This document shows, piece by piece, positions 52,730-61,672 of a stretch of 64,000 bases of DNA; position 1 is the first letter of the stretch, and each line of letters opens with the position of its first letter. The stretch lies in assembly GCF_014084105.1 (NCBI RefSeq), contig NZ_CP048289.1, positions 7,263,922 through 7,327,921 of the forward strand, read 5' to 3'. The notes beneath the pieces are model-generated. The model worked only from the letters and a program-made list of their open reading frames with translations, did not search any database and was not told the origin of the DNA. Source of the stretch: Streptacidiphilus sp. P02-A3a. GTDB taxonomy: Bacteria; Actinomycetota; Actinomycetes; Streptomycetales; Streptomycetaceae. Made by a program: the position numbers and the translations under genes.

Positions 52730-55045
52730 CTACGCCCGGCCGTCGAGCAGCGGGGTGATCTCCGCGCGCGAGGAGACGCCGAGCTTGGCCAGGATGTGCT
52801 CGACGTGGGCGTCGGCGGTGCGCTTGGAGATCACCAGCCGTTCGGCCACCTCGCGGTTGGACAGGCCGGCGGCGACGAGCGCGGCGACCTCGCGTTCGCG
52901 GCGGGTCAGCGGGCCCGGTCCGGGCTCGGGCGGCGGCGCGGCCTGCCGGGGCAGGTCGGCGGGGGTGTCCGCGTCGGCGAGCGCGAGTTCCACCAGTTGG
53001 CTCAGCGGCAGCCGCCGTCCGAGCCCGGCGGCCTGCTCGTAGCGTTCGGCGCCGAGTTCGGCGCGGGCCAGGCGCTCCGACTCGATGCGGTGGCGGAGCA
53101 TCGACTCGACGCCGCTGAGCGGGCGTCCGGACCGCTTCCACTGCTCCTCGGCCGCGCCGAGCAGCCAGGCGCCGCGCTCCGGGCGCCGCTGGGCGACCGC
53201 GCTCCAGGCGAGCAGTTCCAGGCTGTACGCGATGCCGACGGCGTCCTCCAGGTCGCCCTTGACGCACAGCGCCTCGCGGGCGGTGCGGGCGCACTCCTCC
53301 TGCTCGCCGCGCAGCCACAGCGCCATGCCCCGGAAGACCAGCAGGAAGCCCCGGATCCAGCGCTCCCCCGGGGCGTCCGCGATGTCGGCCAGGGCCTGGG
53401 CGGAGAGCCGCGCGGCCCGGTCCGGGCGGTCCCGCAGGATCATGCCGACGGTCTCCAGGTTGGACAGCACGGCCAGCGCGAACCGGTCGCCGGTGGGCTG
53501 GAGCAGCTCCCTGGCCCGCTGGAAGCAGCGTTCGGAGGTCTCCCAGTCGTCGCCGGAGACCGCGTGCAGGCCGCGGTACTGCTCGACATGGCCGAGGAGC
53601 ACCGGGTCGCCGAGGTCCGAGGCGATGGCGTACGCCTCGGCCAGGCACTGGCCGACCTCGTCGTACTGGCCCATCAGCAGGTCGAAGTGGCCGACCGCGG
53701 TGAGCGCCCGGGCCCGGTCGGGTCCGGCTTCCGGCGCGCCCGCCAGCGCCCGCAGCAGCCAGTGCCTTCCCTCGGCCAACTGCCCTGCGCAGGCCCAGTA
53801 GCCGCACAGGTCGACGGTCAACGACAGGGCGGCCCGGGCGCGTTCGGGCCGGTCCAGGGCGTGGTCGAGGGCGGCGCGGAGGTTGGCCTGCTCACCGGCC
53901 AGCGCGCGGAACCGGGCCAGCTGCTCGGAGCTGAGGAAGACCGCCGCGAAGCCGGAGGCCAGCTCCCGGTAGCAGTCGAAGTGCCGGGCCCGCAGCTGCT
54001 CCTCCTCGCCGAGGGTGGCCAGCCATTCGGCGCCGTACTCGCGGATGGTGTCGAGCAGGCGGTAGCGGGTTCCTGACGGGTCGTCGACTCGGAGCACCAC
54101 CGACTTGTCGACCAGGCCGATCAGCTGCTCCAGCACGTCGTCCGGGCCGAGTTCGCCGCCGGAGCAGACCGCCTCGACCGCGAGCAGGTCGAAGCTGCCC
54201 GCGAACACCGAGAGCCGGGCCCACAGCAGCCGCTCCTGCGGCGAGCACAGTTCGTGGCTCCAGCCGATGGTGGTGCGCAGGGTCTGGTGCCTCGGCAGGG
54301 CGGTCCGGCGGCCGCCGGTGAGCAGCCGGAAGCGGTCCTCCAGGCGCAGCGCCAGCTGGTCCAGCGGGATCGCCCGCAGCCGTACCGTGGCCAGTTCGAT
54401 CGCCAGCGGGATGCCGTCCAGGCGGCGGCAGAGGGCCAGTACGTCGGCGGTGTTGGCCTCGGTGAGGGTGAAGCCGGGGACGACCGCGGCGGCGCGCTGG
54501 GCGAACAGCGCGACCGCGCCGTTGGCGTCCTCGGCGCCGGTCTCCACCGGCAGCGGCGGGATGACCAGGGTGTGCTCGCCGGGGACGTCCAGCGGCTGGC
54601 GGCTGGTGGCCAGGATGCTGGTGCCGGGCGAGTCCCTCAGCAGCAGGTCGGTCAGCATCGCGCAGGCGTCGACCAGGTGTTCGCAGGTGTCAAGTACCAG
54701 CAGCGTGGCGCGCCCGGACAGGTACTCGGTGAGCAGGTCGAGCGCGGGGCGGGCGGTCTGCTCGCTGAGCCCGAGCGCGGCGCAGACGGTGCGCGGCAGC
54801 AGTTCCGGGTCGGCCAGCGCGGACAGCTCCACCAGGTAGACGCCGTCCGGGTAGTGCTCGCGCAGCGCGGAAACCGCCCGCAGCGCGACCCGGGTCTTGC
54901 CGACCCCGCCGGGACCGGTCAGGGTCACCATCCGGGAGAGGCCCAGCATCCGCTGCACGGACGCCAGTTCGACACTGCGGCCGATGAAGCCGGTCACCTC
55001 CGCGGGCAGTTCGCCGCCGCGCCTCCCCGGCACCCCGAAGGTCAT
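52730..55045 (-). CDS. LuxR-family transcriptional regulator with NB-ARC ATPase and TPR domains
   Basis: 771 residues. P-loop TLTGPGGVGKTR (residues 41-52), Walker B TLLVLDTCEHLVDACAML, RRLDGIPLAIELATVRLRAI, winged-helix RYRLLDTIREYGAEW, a helical TPR-like middle (about 350-690) and a C-terminal LuxR helix-turn-helix: LTRREREVAALVAAGLSNRE then VAERLVISKRTADAHVEHIL. This is the large ATP-dependent regulator type common in streptomycetes. GAGGCGAGG precedes the ATG. It sits beside the second glycan locus, on the same strand as the deacetylase 51 bases upstream, and may control it. Confidence 0.9.
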   Translation of the reverse strand: MTFGVPGRRGGELPAEVTGFIGRSVELASVQRMLGLSRMVTLTGPGGVGKTRVALRAVSALREHYPDGVYLVELSALADPELLPRTVCAALGLSEQTARPALDLLTEYLSGRATLLVLDTCEHLVDACAMLTDLLLRDSPGTSILATSRQPLDVPGEHTLVIPPLPVETGAEDANGAVALFAQRAAAVVPGFTLTEANTADVLALCRRLDGIPLAIELATVRLRAIPLDQLALRLEDRFRLLTGGRRTALPRHQTLRTTIGWSHELCSPQERLLWARLSVFAGSFDLLAVEAVCSGGELGPDDVLEQLIGLVDKSVVLRVDDPSGTRYRLLDTIREYGAEWLATLGEEEQLRARHFDCYRELASGFAAVFLSSEQLARFRALAGEQANLRAALDHALDRPERARAALSLTVDLCGYWACAGQLAEGRHWLLRALAGAPEAGPDRARALTAVGHFDLLMGQYDEVGQCLAEAYAIASDLGDPVLLGHVEQYRGLHAVSGDDWETSERCFQRARELLQPTGDRFALAVLSNLETVGMILRDRPDRAARLSAQALADIADAPGERWIRGFLLVFRGMALWLRGEQEECARTAREALCVKGDLEDAVGIAYSLELLAWSAVAQRRPERGAWLLGAAEEQWKRSGRPLSGVESMLRHRIESERLARAELGAERYEQAAGLGRRLPLSQLVELALADADTPADLPRQAAPPPEPGPGPLTRREREVAALVAAGLSNREVAERLVISKRTADAHVEHILAKLGVSSRAEITPLLDGRA

Positions 55046-55096
55046 CCTCGCCTCACCCGGATCTCCGACCGACACGGACCCAGGGTACGCGGAACG

Positions 55097-55972
55097 CTAC
55101 CCGCCGTGATGCGGTTGACTGATCTCGGTGCCGGAAGGCGTGTCGGCGGCGGTGGTCCGGACCAGCATCCGGCGACCGCGCCGGGCCACCGCGTAGCCCC
55201 GGGTGAGCAGCCGGTCCCTGCCGTACAGCCGGGCCAGCGAGTGGCCCTGGACCAGCGCGCAGAAGTCCTCCAGGCCGGTGCCGCGGCGCACGGTGAGCCG
55301 GGACAGGGCGTAGGGGCCCTGCCGGGGTTCGGCCATGGCGTTGGCCACCGCGCAGGCCCCGGCGTAGCCGCGGCCGCGCACCGCCCGGCGGACCCTGGCG
55401 TCGGAGTAGCCGAAGGGGTAGCCGAAGGTCTCCAGCGGGCGCTGCAACCGCTGCTCCAGCAAATATTGATTGAGCGTCAGTTCGTGTGCCAGCAGCGCCG
55501 GGGGCAACTGGTCGAGTTGCGGATGGCTGTGGCTGTGCCCGCCGATCTCGACTCCCTCGGCGGCGGCCTCGGCCAGCTGGCCCCAGCTCAGCGACTCCCC
55601 CAGCGGCAGGCCCGCGCTCCAGGACCCGGCGTCGGCGAGCCAGCCGGTGGTGACGTAGAGGCTGGCGGTGGCCCGGTGCTCGGCCAGCAGCGGCAGCACC
55701 GTCCGGTGGAAGTCCGCGTAGCCGTCGTCGAAGGTCAGTACGACCGGCCGGTCCGGCAGCCGGGGCGCCTCCAGTCCGAGCGCCTGCCGGCGCCAGTGCC
55801 GGACCAGGGTGGCCATGGTGACCGCGGTGAAGCCCATGTCGTACAGCACCGCGAGCTGCGCGGCGAAGTCGTCCGGGTGCACCGAGAGCGCCCTGGTCCG
55901 CGGGGCGGGGTCGGCGTGCACCGAGTGGTACATCAGCACCGGCACCCGGTCGTTCATCTGACTTGACGTCAT
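55097..55972 (-). CDS. Polysaccharide deacetylase (CE4)
   Basis: 291 residues. CE4 motifs: LMYHSVHADP near residue 13, VVLTFDDGYADFH near residue 76, EIGGHSHSHPQLDQL near residue 142, FGYPFGYSDARVRR near residue 185. No signal peptide seen. Its ATG overlaps the GT2 stop by four bases (ATGA), so it works on the same glycan. The layout is close to the deacetylase of the left locus. Confidence 0.9.
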   Translation of the reverse strand: MTSSQMNDRVPVLMYHSVHADPAPRTRALSVHPDDFAAQLAVLYDMGFTAVTMATLVRHWRRQALGLEAPRLPDRPVVLTFDDGYADFHRTVLPLLAEHRATASLYVTTGWLADAGSWSAGLPLGESLSWGQLAEAAAEGVEIGGHSHSHPQLDQLPPALLAHELTLNQYLLEQRLQRPLETFGYPFGYSDARVRRAVRGRGYAGACAVANAMAEPRQGPYALSRLTVRRGTGLEDFCALVQGHSLARLYGRDRLLTRGYAVARRGRRMLVRTTAADTPSGTEISQPHHGG

Positions 55973-56952
55973 CTATGGTTCCCTCGGTCACTGTTGGCAC
56001 GTAGTTGCCACGATCCCAGGACGTATCCGACGGCAGTGATCAGCCCGCCGGAGGTGATGGCGGCGGCCCGGGCCAGCCCTGCGACATCGCCGCGCAGGGT
56101 CTCCGCCAGGCCGCGCAGGATGCCCGCCGGGAGCGTCCTGGAGGCGTAGTAGCGCTCGCTGGACAGGCCGTCGCCGGCCCCGACCCGGCCCGCCACCTGG
56201 GCCTTGGACAACCCCTCGGCCCAGCAGCGGGTGCGGAAGTAGCCGAAGCGCTGGCGCTCGATCGGGACCCGGTGGTGGATCACCGAGCGGTCGTCGAAGA
56301 GGAACACCGAACCGGGGCGCTCCTGGTGGATCCGGATGCACAGCTCGGTCTCCTCGCCGCCCAGCGGGCGCACCGGCCTGCCGTCGCCGCCCGCGTCGGC
56401 GCCCCGGCCGATCCCGGCGCTGAAGCCGCCGACCGACTCGAAGACGCCGCGCCGGAACGAGGCGTTGCCACCGAGCACGTTGCGGACCCGGGCCCGGCCG
56501 GTGGGCATGCCCCGGTAGGTGGCGCCGTGCACCCAGTCGAACTCCTGCGGGTACCAGCCGGGTCGGCGCCCGGAGTCCCAGACCGGCAGGGTCAGCCCGC
56601 CGACGCCCATCACCTCCGGATCGGCGAAGCCGTCGGCGAACCAGCGCAGCCAGTCCCGCTCGGCGACCGCGTCGTCGTCCAGGAACGCCACGATCCCGCC
56701 GCGGGCGGCGGCGACCCCGGTGTTCCGGCCGCCGGACAGGCCCCGGGCATGGCTGTTGGCGATCACCTGGACCGGTTCGGTGCCCACCAGCCGGGCCCGC
56801 AGCCGGGTCAGCAGCCGCGGGTTGTGGTCGACCACGACCAGCACCTCCAGCGGCGGCAGGCTCTGCTTCAGGGCGGAGTCCACCGCCGCCAGCAGGTCGT
56901 CCCACCGGTCCTCGGTGTACCCGCAGATGATCACTGACACGTCGTCCGGCAT
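55969..56952 (-). CDS. GT2-family glycosyltransferase
   Basis: 327 residues, GT-A fold. Seen: VSVIICGYTEDRWDDLLAAV, VVVDHNPRLL, GLSGGRNTGVAAARGGIVAF, the metal-binding FLDDDA near residue 92, VLGGNASFRRGVFESVGGFS, the catalytic-base region GEETELCIRIHQE near residue 200. A weak C-terminal hydrophobic segment (GLARAAAITSGGLITAVGYV) may anchor it. Clearly paralogous to the GT2 part of the divergent 977-residue protein. GGGGGG lies ahead of the ATG. Confidence 0.9.
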   Translation of the reverse strand: MPDDVSVIICGYTEDRWDDLLAAVDSALKQSLPPLEVLVVVDHNPRLLTRLRARLVGTEPVQVIANSHARGLSGGRNTGVAAARGGIVAFLDDDAVAERDWLRWFADGFADPEVMGVGGLTLPVWDSGRRPGWYPQEFDWVHGATYRGMPTGRARVRNVLGGNASFRRGVFESVGGFSAGIGRGADAGGDGRPVRPLGGEETELCIRIHQERPGSVFLFDDRSVIHHRVPIERQRFGYFRTRCWAEGLSKAQVAGRVGAGDGLSSERYYASRTLPAGILRGLAETLRGDVAGLARAAAITSGGLITAVGYVLGSWQLRANSDRGNHR

Positions 56953-57104
56953 CCCAGCCCCCCAGTACCGTCCGGACGTTGCGACCGCCCGGACACCGTT
57001 CTGCCGCGCACCCCGTAGCCGCCGGGGCAGCGGACCCCCCGCAGCAGAAGGTGCCCGCTGCTCGGGACGTTAACCGGCAGCGGCCGGTTCGTCTCCCGCT
57101 TCGC

Positions 57105-57115
57105 CGGTATATCCG
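57105..57115 (+). promoter_or_regulatory. CGGTATATCCG element upstream of GT2-polymerase gene
   Basis: Identical to 1847-1857 in sequence and orientation and at a similar distance (about 107 bases) from the next plus-strand start. It lies in a 270-base divergent gap between two GT2 genes that otherwise shows no coding sign. Confidence 0.35.
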
Positions 57116-57222
57116 GGGAGGACTCGGCCGCGCGGTTGATTCACGGCCAACATTGAGCATGGATCAGGGTCGCGCCGCCATTCCGCTCCGTATGCTGTCC
57201 GGAGGGCTGGGAAGCGCTGCCT

Positions 57223-60156
57223 ATGGGGGGACGACGCATAGTGCAAGAGATCATTTCCGGGACACCCGAACGGTCCCCGCTACCACCCGAACCCGCTGAC
57301 CCGCTGAACCGGCTGACCTTGACCGTGATCGTCTGTGCGTACACGCTCGACCGCTGGGACGATATCGTCCGCGCCGTCCAGTCCCTGCGTGACCAGGAAA
57401 GACATCCGGACCAGATCATCCTGGTGACCGACCACAACCCGGAGCTCCAGCAACGCGCCGCCGCCCGCTTCGCGGACCTGGAGGTGATCCCCAACAACGA
57501 GGGCCCGGGCCTGTCCGGCGCCCGCAACACCGGCATCGCCGCCGCCCGCGAGGACGTCGTCGCCTTCCTCGACGACGACGCCGCCGCCGCGCCCGACTGG
57601 GCGGCCACCCTGCTCTCCGGCTACCGGGACCCGAGGGTGATCGGCGTCGGCGGGTGGATCGAACCGGACTGGGAGGCCGGGCGCCCCGGCTGGTTCCCGG
57701 CCGAGTTCGACTGGGTCGTCGGCTGCGCCTACACCGGGCTGCCGGAGGCCCCGGTGCCGATCCGGAACATGATCGGCGCCAACATGTCGCTGCGCCGGGA
57801 GGTCTTCGGCGCCATCGGCGGCTTCAGCCAGGACCTGGGCCGCACCGGCGCGCTGCCGCTCGGCTGCGAGGAGACCGAGCTGTGCATCCGCGCCGGACGC
57901 CACTACCGGGACGGCGTCATCCTCTACCTGCCCGAGGCCGTGGTCCGGCACCACGTCGGCGCCCGGCGCGGCACCTGGCGCTACTTCCTGGACCGCTGCC
58001 TGAGGGAGGGCCTGTCCAAGGCCGCGGTGAGCCGGATGGCGGGCCCCAGCGCCGCGCTGGCGTCCGAACGCGCGTACCTGTGCCGGACCATACCGCGGGC
58101 GCTGGGCCGGACCCTGCTCCCCGGCGCCGGACGCTACCCGCTGGCCAACCTCCCGGCGCTGCTGCTCGGGGTGGCGCTGACCGCCCTCGGCTACCTCGGC
58201 GGCCGGACCCGCCAGCTGTTCCTGCCCACCCCCGACAGCGCGCCGGCCACCGGCGGCCCCGCCCCCGCCGTCCGCCCCGGCCGGACCGCGCTGGGGCTGC
58301 TGCCGCCGCTCGCCGCCGCGCTCGGACTGTGGGCCTGGTCCATCCGGCACGTGGACGTCAGCGACCTCGGCGGCTTCGGGCTGCCCGCGCGCCTGCCCTG
58401 GAGCTACTGGGCCTCGGTGGCGCTGCTGCTGCTCGGCTTCGTCGGCGCGATGCGGCGGCGCGGACGGCACCCGCTGTGGCCGGCCGCGTACACGGTGGCG
58501 CTGCTGGTGGTGCAGCGGGCCACCTCGGCGCTGGTCTACCACACCCTGCTGTACGCCTGGACCTGGAAGCACATCGACATCATCGACCGGCTGCTGGCCA
58601 ACGGCGGCCATGTCGAACTGGGCGACCAGCTGGGCGCGATGGCCCCGTACGACCAGTGGGTCGGCTTCTTCGCCGGCAACGCCGCGCTGATCCGGCTGCT
58701 CGGCCTCAACACCGCGCTCTCCTACGCCGCCTGGGCACCACTGGTCTCCAGCCTGGTGCTGGTCGTGCCGCTGTACCTGATCTTCCGCTGCTTCAGCCGG
58801 GACCAGCGGCTGGTCTGGACCGCCGTGTGGATCTTCTTCCTGGGCAACTGGGTCGGCCAGGACTACTTCTCCCCGCAGGCCTTCGCGCTCTTCCTGTACC
58901 TGGGCGTGCTGGCGGTGGTGCTCCGGCAGTTCGCCCGCGAGGGCCGCCCCGGGCTGCTCGCCGTGCTGGACGCCGGATACCCCCTCGGCGCCCGACCCCG
59001 GCGACCGCTGGACCGCCGCCGCCGGACGCTGTGGACGCTGCTGCTGGTCCCGGTCATCACCGCCATCGCCGCCGCGCACCAACTCACGCCGGTGATGCTG
59101 GCGGTGGGACTGGCCGCGCTCTGCCTCACCCGCCGCTACCGCAACCTCTGGCTGGCGGCGCTGGCCTGCGCCATCCCCGCCGCCTGGGACCTCAGCTCCG
59201 CGCTGGCCTTCTTCAAGCTGCAACTCCCGCAGATGGCACAGTCCTTCGGCGACCTGCTGGCCAACTCCGAGGCCGGGGGCGGCACCACGCCCACCGGCCT
59301 GGGCCCGGTCACCATCTCCTACCTGGACCGGGGGCTGTCCGCCGGGGTGGCGCTGCTGGCCGTGGCCGGGCTGCTGCGGCATCCGCCGCTGCGCCGGGCC
59401 GGACTGCCGCTGCTGCTGCTCGGGATCTCGCCGATGCCGATGGCGGTGGCCAACAACTACGGCGGCGAGATGATCTTCCGGGTCTACCTGTTCGCGCTGC
59501 CCGGCCTGGCCTTCTTCGCCGCCGCCGCGCTCCAGCCCGGCCCGGCCACGCGCCGCACCGTCTCCTGGGGGCGGCGGACGGCCACCGCGCCGCTGCAACG
59601 GCCGCGCACCGCGCTGCTGAACGTCGCCGTGCTGGCACTGCTGGCCGGGGCCTTCTTCCCCAGCTACTACGGCAAGGACCGGGTCAACTACTTCCCGACC
59701 GGCGAGATCCAACTGGTGGACCGGCTGTACACGATCGCGCCGCCCGGCTCGCAGATCATCGCGGCCACGCCCAACTTCCCGGACGCCTACCGCAACTACG
59801 ACGAGTACACGCTGTGGTGGCTCTCCGACGACGACCAGGCCAGCAACAGAGCGCTGCTGGCGGACCCGGCGGGCTACCTCACCGGGCAGCGGCAGACCGG
59901 CTGGATCCACCAGCAGGACCCGAAGGCCTACTCGTACGTGATCCTCACCCGGGCGCAGTACGCGGACGTCGCCATGGACGGCCTGCTGCCGCCCGGCTCG
60001 GTCCAGCGGATCCAGGCGTCCCTGGCCGCCTCGCCCCGGTTCCGGGTGGTGCTGCGGAACGCCGACGGCATCGTCTACCAGGTCCTGCCGCCCGACCCCG
60101 GCGCCGGTGCCACCGACAGCGCCGGGGTCACCGAGAGCACCGGGAGCGCCCCATGA
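57223..60156 (+). CDS. GT2 glycosyltransferase fused to a polytopic membrane (polymerase-like) domain
   Basis: 977 residues. Residues about 30-300 form a GT2 domain: LTVIVCAYTLDRWDDIVRAV, GLSGARNTGIAAAREDVVAF, FLDDDAAAAPDW, MIGANMSLRREVFGAIGGFS, GCEETELCIRAG. Residues about 300-870 have some dozen hydrophobic segments with VAALLLLGF-type helices, NWVGQDYFSPQAFALFLYLG, AAHQLTPVMLAVGLAALCLT and NNYGGEMIFRVYLFALPGLA, resembling GT-C/Wzy-like membrane proteins. A soluble C-terminal part of about 120 residues follows. One chain could add a sugar inside and polymerise or transfer outside. ATG 57223 has a weak ribosome site; GTG 57241 is possible. It overlaps the next gene by four bases. Confidence 0.85.
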   Translation: MGGRRIVQEIISGTPERSPLPPEPADPLNRLTLTVIVCAYTLDRWDDIVRAVQSLRDQERHPDQIILVTDHNPELQQRAAARFADLEVIPNNEGPGLSGARNTGIAAAREDVVAFLDDDAAAAPDWAATLLSGYRDPRVIGVGGWIEPDWEAGRPGWFPAEFDWVVGCAYTGLPEAPVPIRNMIGANMSLRREVFGAIGGFSQDLGRTGALPLGCEETELCIRAGRHYRDGVILYLPEAVVRHHVGARRGTWRYFLDRCLREGLSKAAVSRMAGPSAALASERAYLCRTIPRALGRTLLPGAGRYPLANLPALLLGVALTALGYLGGRTRQLFLPTPDSAPATGGPAPAVRPGRTALGLLPPLAAALGLWAWSIRHVDVSDLGGFGLPARLPWSYWASVALLLLGFVGAMRRRGRHPLWPAAYTVALLVVQRATSALVYHTLLYAWTWKHIDIIDRLLANGGHVELGDQLGAMAPYDQWVGFFAGNAALIRLLGLNTALSYAAWAPLVSSLVLVVPLYLIFRCFSRDQRLVWTAVWIFFLGNWVGQDYFSPQAFALFLYLGVLAVVLRQFAREGRPGLLAVLDAGYPLGARPRRPLDRRRRTLWTLLLVPVITAIAAAHQLTPVMLAVGLAALCLTRRYRNLWLAALACAIPAAWDLSSALAFFKLQLPQMAQSFGDLLANSEAGGGTTPTGLGPVTISYLDRGLSAGVALLAVAGLLRHPPLRRAGLPLLLLGISPMPMAVANNYGGEMIFRVYLFALPGLAFFAAAALQPGPATRRTVSWGRRTATAPLQRPRTALLNVAVLALLAGAFFPSYYGKDRVNYFPTGEIQLVDRLYTIAPPGSQIIAATPNFPDAYRNYDEYTLWWLSDDDQASNRALLADPAGYLTGQRQTGWIHQQDPKAYSYVILTRAQYADVAMDGLLPPGSVQRIQASLAASPRFRVVLRNADGIVYQVLPPDPGAGATDSAGVTESTGSAP

Positions 60157-60584
60157 CCCTCGTCGCCCGGTTCACCCCGGCCGCCACCGGCTGGCTCGCG
60201 CTGCTGCTGGTCGACGGGCTCCCGGCCGCCGCGCCGCTGCGGATGGCCGCGGTCACGGTGTTCCTGCTCTGCTGCCCCGGGCTGGCGCTGCTGCGCCCGC
60301 TGCGCCCGGCGCTGCTCGGCCCCGCCACCGACCGGGCCCAGGACGAGGCCCAGGACGAGGGCGACCGGGACGGCCGGGGGGCGGTGACCGCGCAGAACCT
60401 GCTGCTGGTGCTGATGCTGAGCCTGTCCGCGCTGGTCCTCGCCGCCACCGCGCTGATGCTGGCCGGGGCGTTCAGCGGCAGCGGCACCCTGGTCGTGCTG
60501 GCCGCGCTCACCAGCGCCGCCGCCCTCTGCCCGGCGCCACGGGCCGAACGGCGGCCGGGGACGCCCCCGGCGGCTGCCGGGTGA
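60153..60584 (+). CDS. Small membrane protein of the second glycan locus
   Basis: 143 residues. Membrane segments at about 12-50 (GWLALLLVDGLPAAAPLRMA, VTVFLLCCPGLALL) and 85-125 (NLLLVLMLSLSALVLAATAL), separated by an acidic Asp/Glu/Gln repeat (RAQDEAQDEGDRDGRG). Family unknown. Coupled by ATGA to the GT2-polymerase and by GTGA to the GH26 gene, so it is likely an accessory subunit of the polymerising machine. Confidence 0.75.
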   Translation: MTLVARFTPAATGWLALLLVDGLPAAAPLRMAAVTVFLLCCPGLALLRPLRPALLGPATDRAQDEAQDEGDRDGRGAVTAQNLLLVLMLSLSALVLAATALMLAGAFSGSGTLVVLAALTSAAALCPAPRAERRPGTPPAAAG

Positions 60585-61663
60585 CCGGGTCCCGGCACCG
60601 ACCGCGGCGGGCCGCGGCGCTCCGCCGGCGGACGCTGCTGGCGGCCGGAGCCGGACTGGCGCTGCTGCTGGGCCTGCTGCTGTACCTGCCGCCGCCTGCC
60701 CAGGGCCACCGCGCTCCGGCCGCCGCCCGGTGCGCGGCCGGTCCCTCGCTGGCGCCGCCCTGCGGCGCCTGGTGGGGCGCCTACGTGCCGACCGGACCGG
60801 ACGGCCTGGTGGCCTCGGTCACCGCGCTGGAGCAGCGGATCGGGCGGCGGCTGGACCTGGTGTACACGTACCACGACATGGGCTCCGGCACCGACGGCCA
60901 GCTGCTCGACCCGGCCGAGCAGCGGTTGGGCACCGACCACCTGCTGATGCTGTCCTGGGAGTCGGACGTCTGGTCGGACACCGCCCCTGGCGGCAGCACA
61001 CCGCTGGGCTGGGCGAGGATCGCCGCCGGGGACTACGACGCGTCGGTGATCGATCCGCAGGCGGAGCGGGTCAAGGCGTACGGCCGGACGGTGCTGATCG
61101 CCTTCGACCAGGAGATGGACTCGCGCACCCCGGTCGACGGCACCCCGGCCCAGTTCGTCGCCGCCTACCGGCATGTGGTGGACCGCTTCCGGCAGTTGGG
61201 CGTGACCAACGTCCGCTGGGTGTGGACCGTCACCGGCTACCTGCCGCACACCCAGCTGTTCAGCGAGATGTACCCGGGCGACTCCTACGTCGACTGGATC
61301 GCCTTCGACCAGTACAACTACTACGGCTGCAAGGGAAATCCGGACTGGCTGTCGTTCGCGCAGACCGAACTGCCCAGCTACACCTGGATCCGGACGCACA
61401 TCTCGGCGACCAAGCCGCTGATGCTCGCGGAGTTCAGCACCGCCGTCGACCATGCCCACCCGGACGCCCAACAGCAGTGGTACCAGCAGGTTCCGCAGGT
61501 GCTGGAGCGGCAACTGCCGGGCGTCCGCGCGGTGGTGCAGTGGGACTCCTCGGTCCCGGGGCCGGACTGCGACCTGTCGCTGGACACCGGGCCCGCCCTC
61601 AGCGGCTTCACCGGCGCCGGACACAGCCCCTACCTGAACCAGCCACTGCCCGGCGGGAGTTGA
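60581..61663 (+). CDS. Membrane-anchored or secreted GH26-family glycoside hydrolase
   Basis: 360 residues. Twin-Arg-like basic start followed by a hydrophobic segment (TLLAAGAGLALLLGLLLYLP), so it is exported. Catalytic candidates: Glu178 in AFDQEMDS and Glu284 in MLAEFSTA, 106 apart, matching GH26 spacing. WTVTGYLPHT and DWIAFDQYNYYGCKG are also GH26-like. Cys pairs may form disulfides. The GTG overlaps the previous stop. Encoded in the polymerase transcript, it probably edits or releases the polymer. It resembles the enzyme at 1976 in layout but lacks its Ser/Pro tail. Confidence 0.83.
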   Translation: MTGSRHRPRRAAALRRRTLLAAGAGLALLLGLLLYLPPPAQGHRAPAAARCAAGPSLAPPCGAWWGAYVPTGPDGLVASVTALEQRIGRRLDLVYTYHDMGSGTDGQLLDPAEQRLGTDHLLMLSWESDVWSDTAPGGSTPLGWARIAAGDYDASVIDPQAERVKAYGRTVLIAFDQEMDSRTPVDGTPAQFVAAYRHVVDRFRQLGVTNVRWVWTVTGYLPHTQLFSEMYPGDSYVDWIAFDQYNYYGCKGNPDWLSFAQTELPSYTWIRTHISATKPLMLAEFSTAVDHAHPDAQQQWYQQVPQVLERQLPGVRAVVQWDSSVPGPDCDLSLDTGPALSGFTGAGHSPYLNQPLPGGS

Positions 61664-61672
61664 CCGCCGGGC

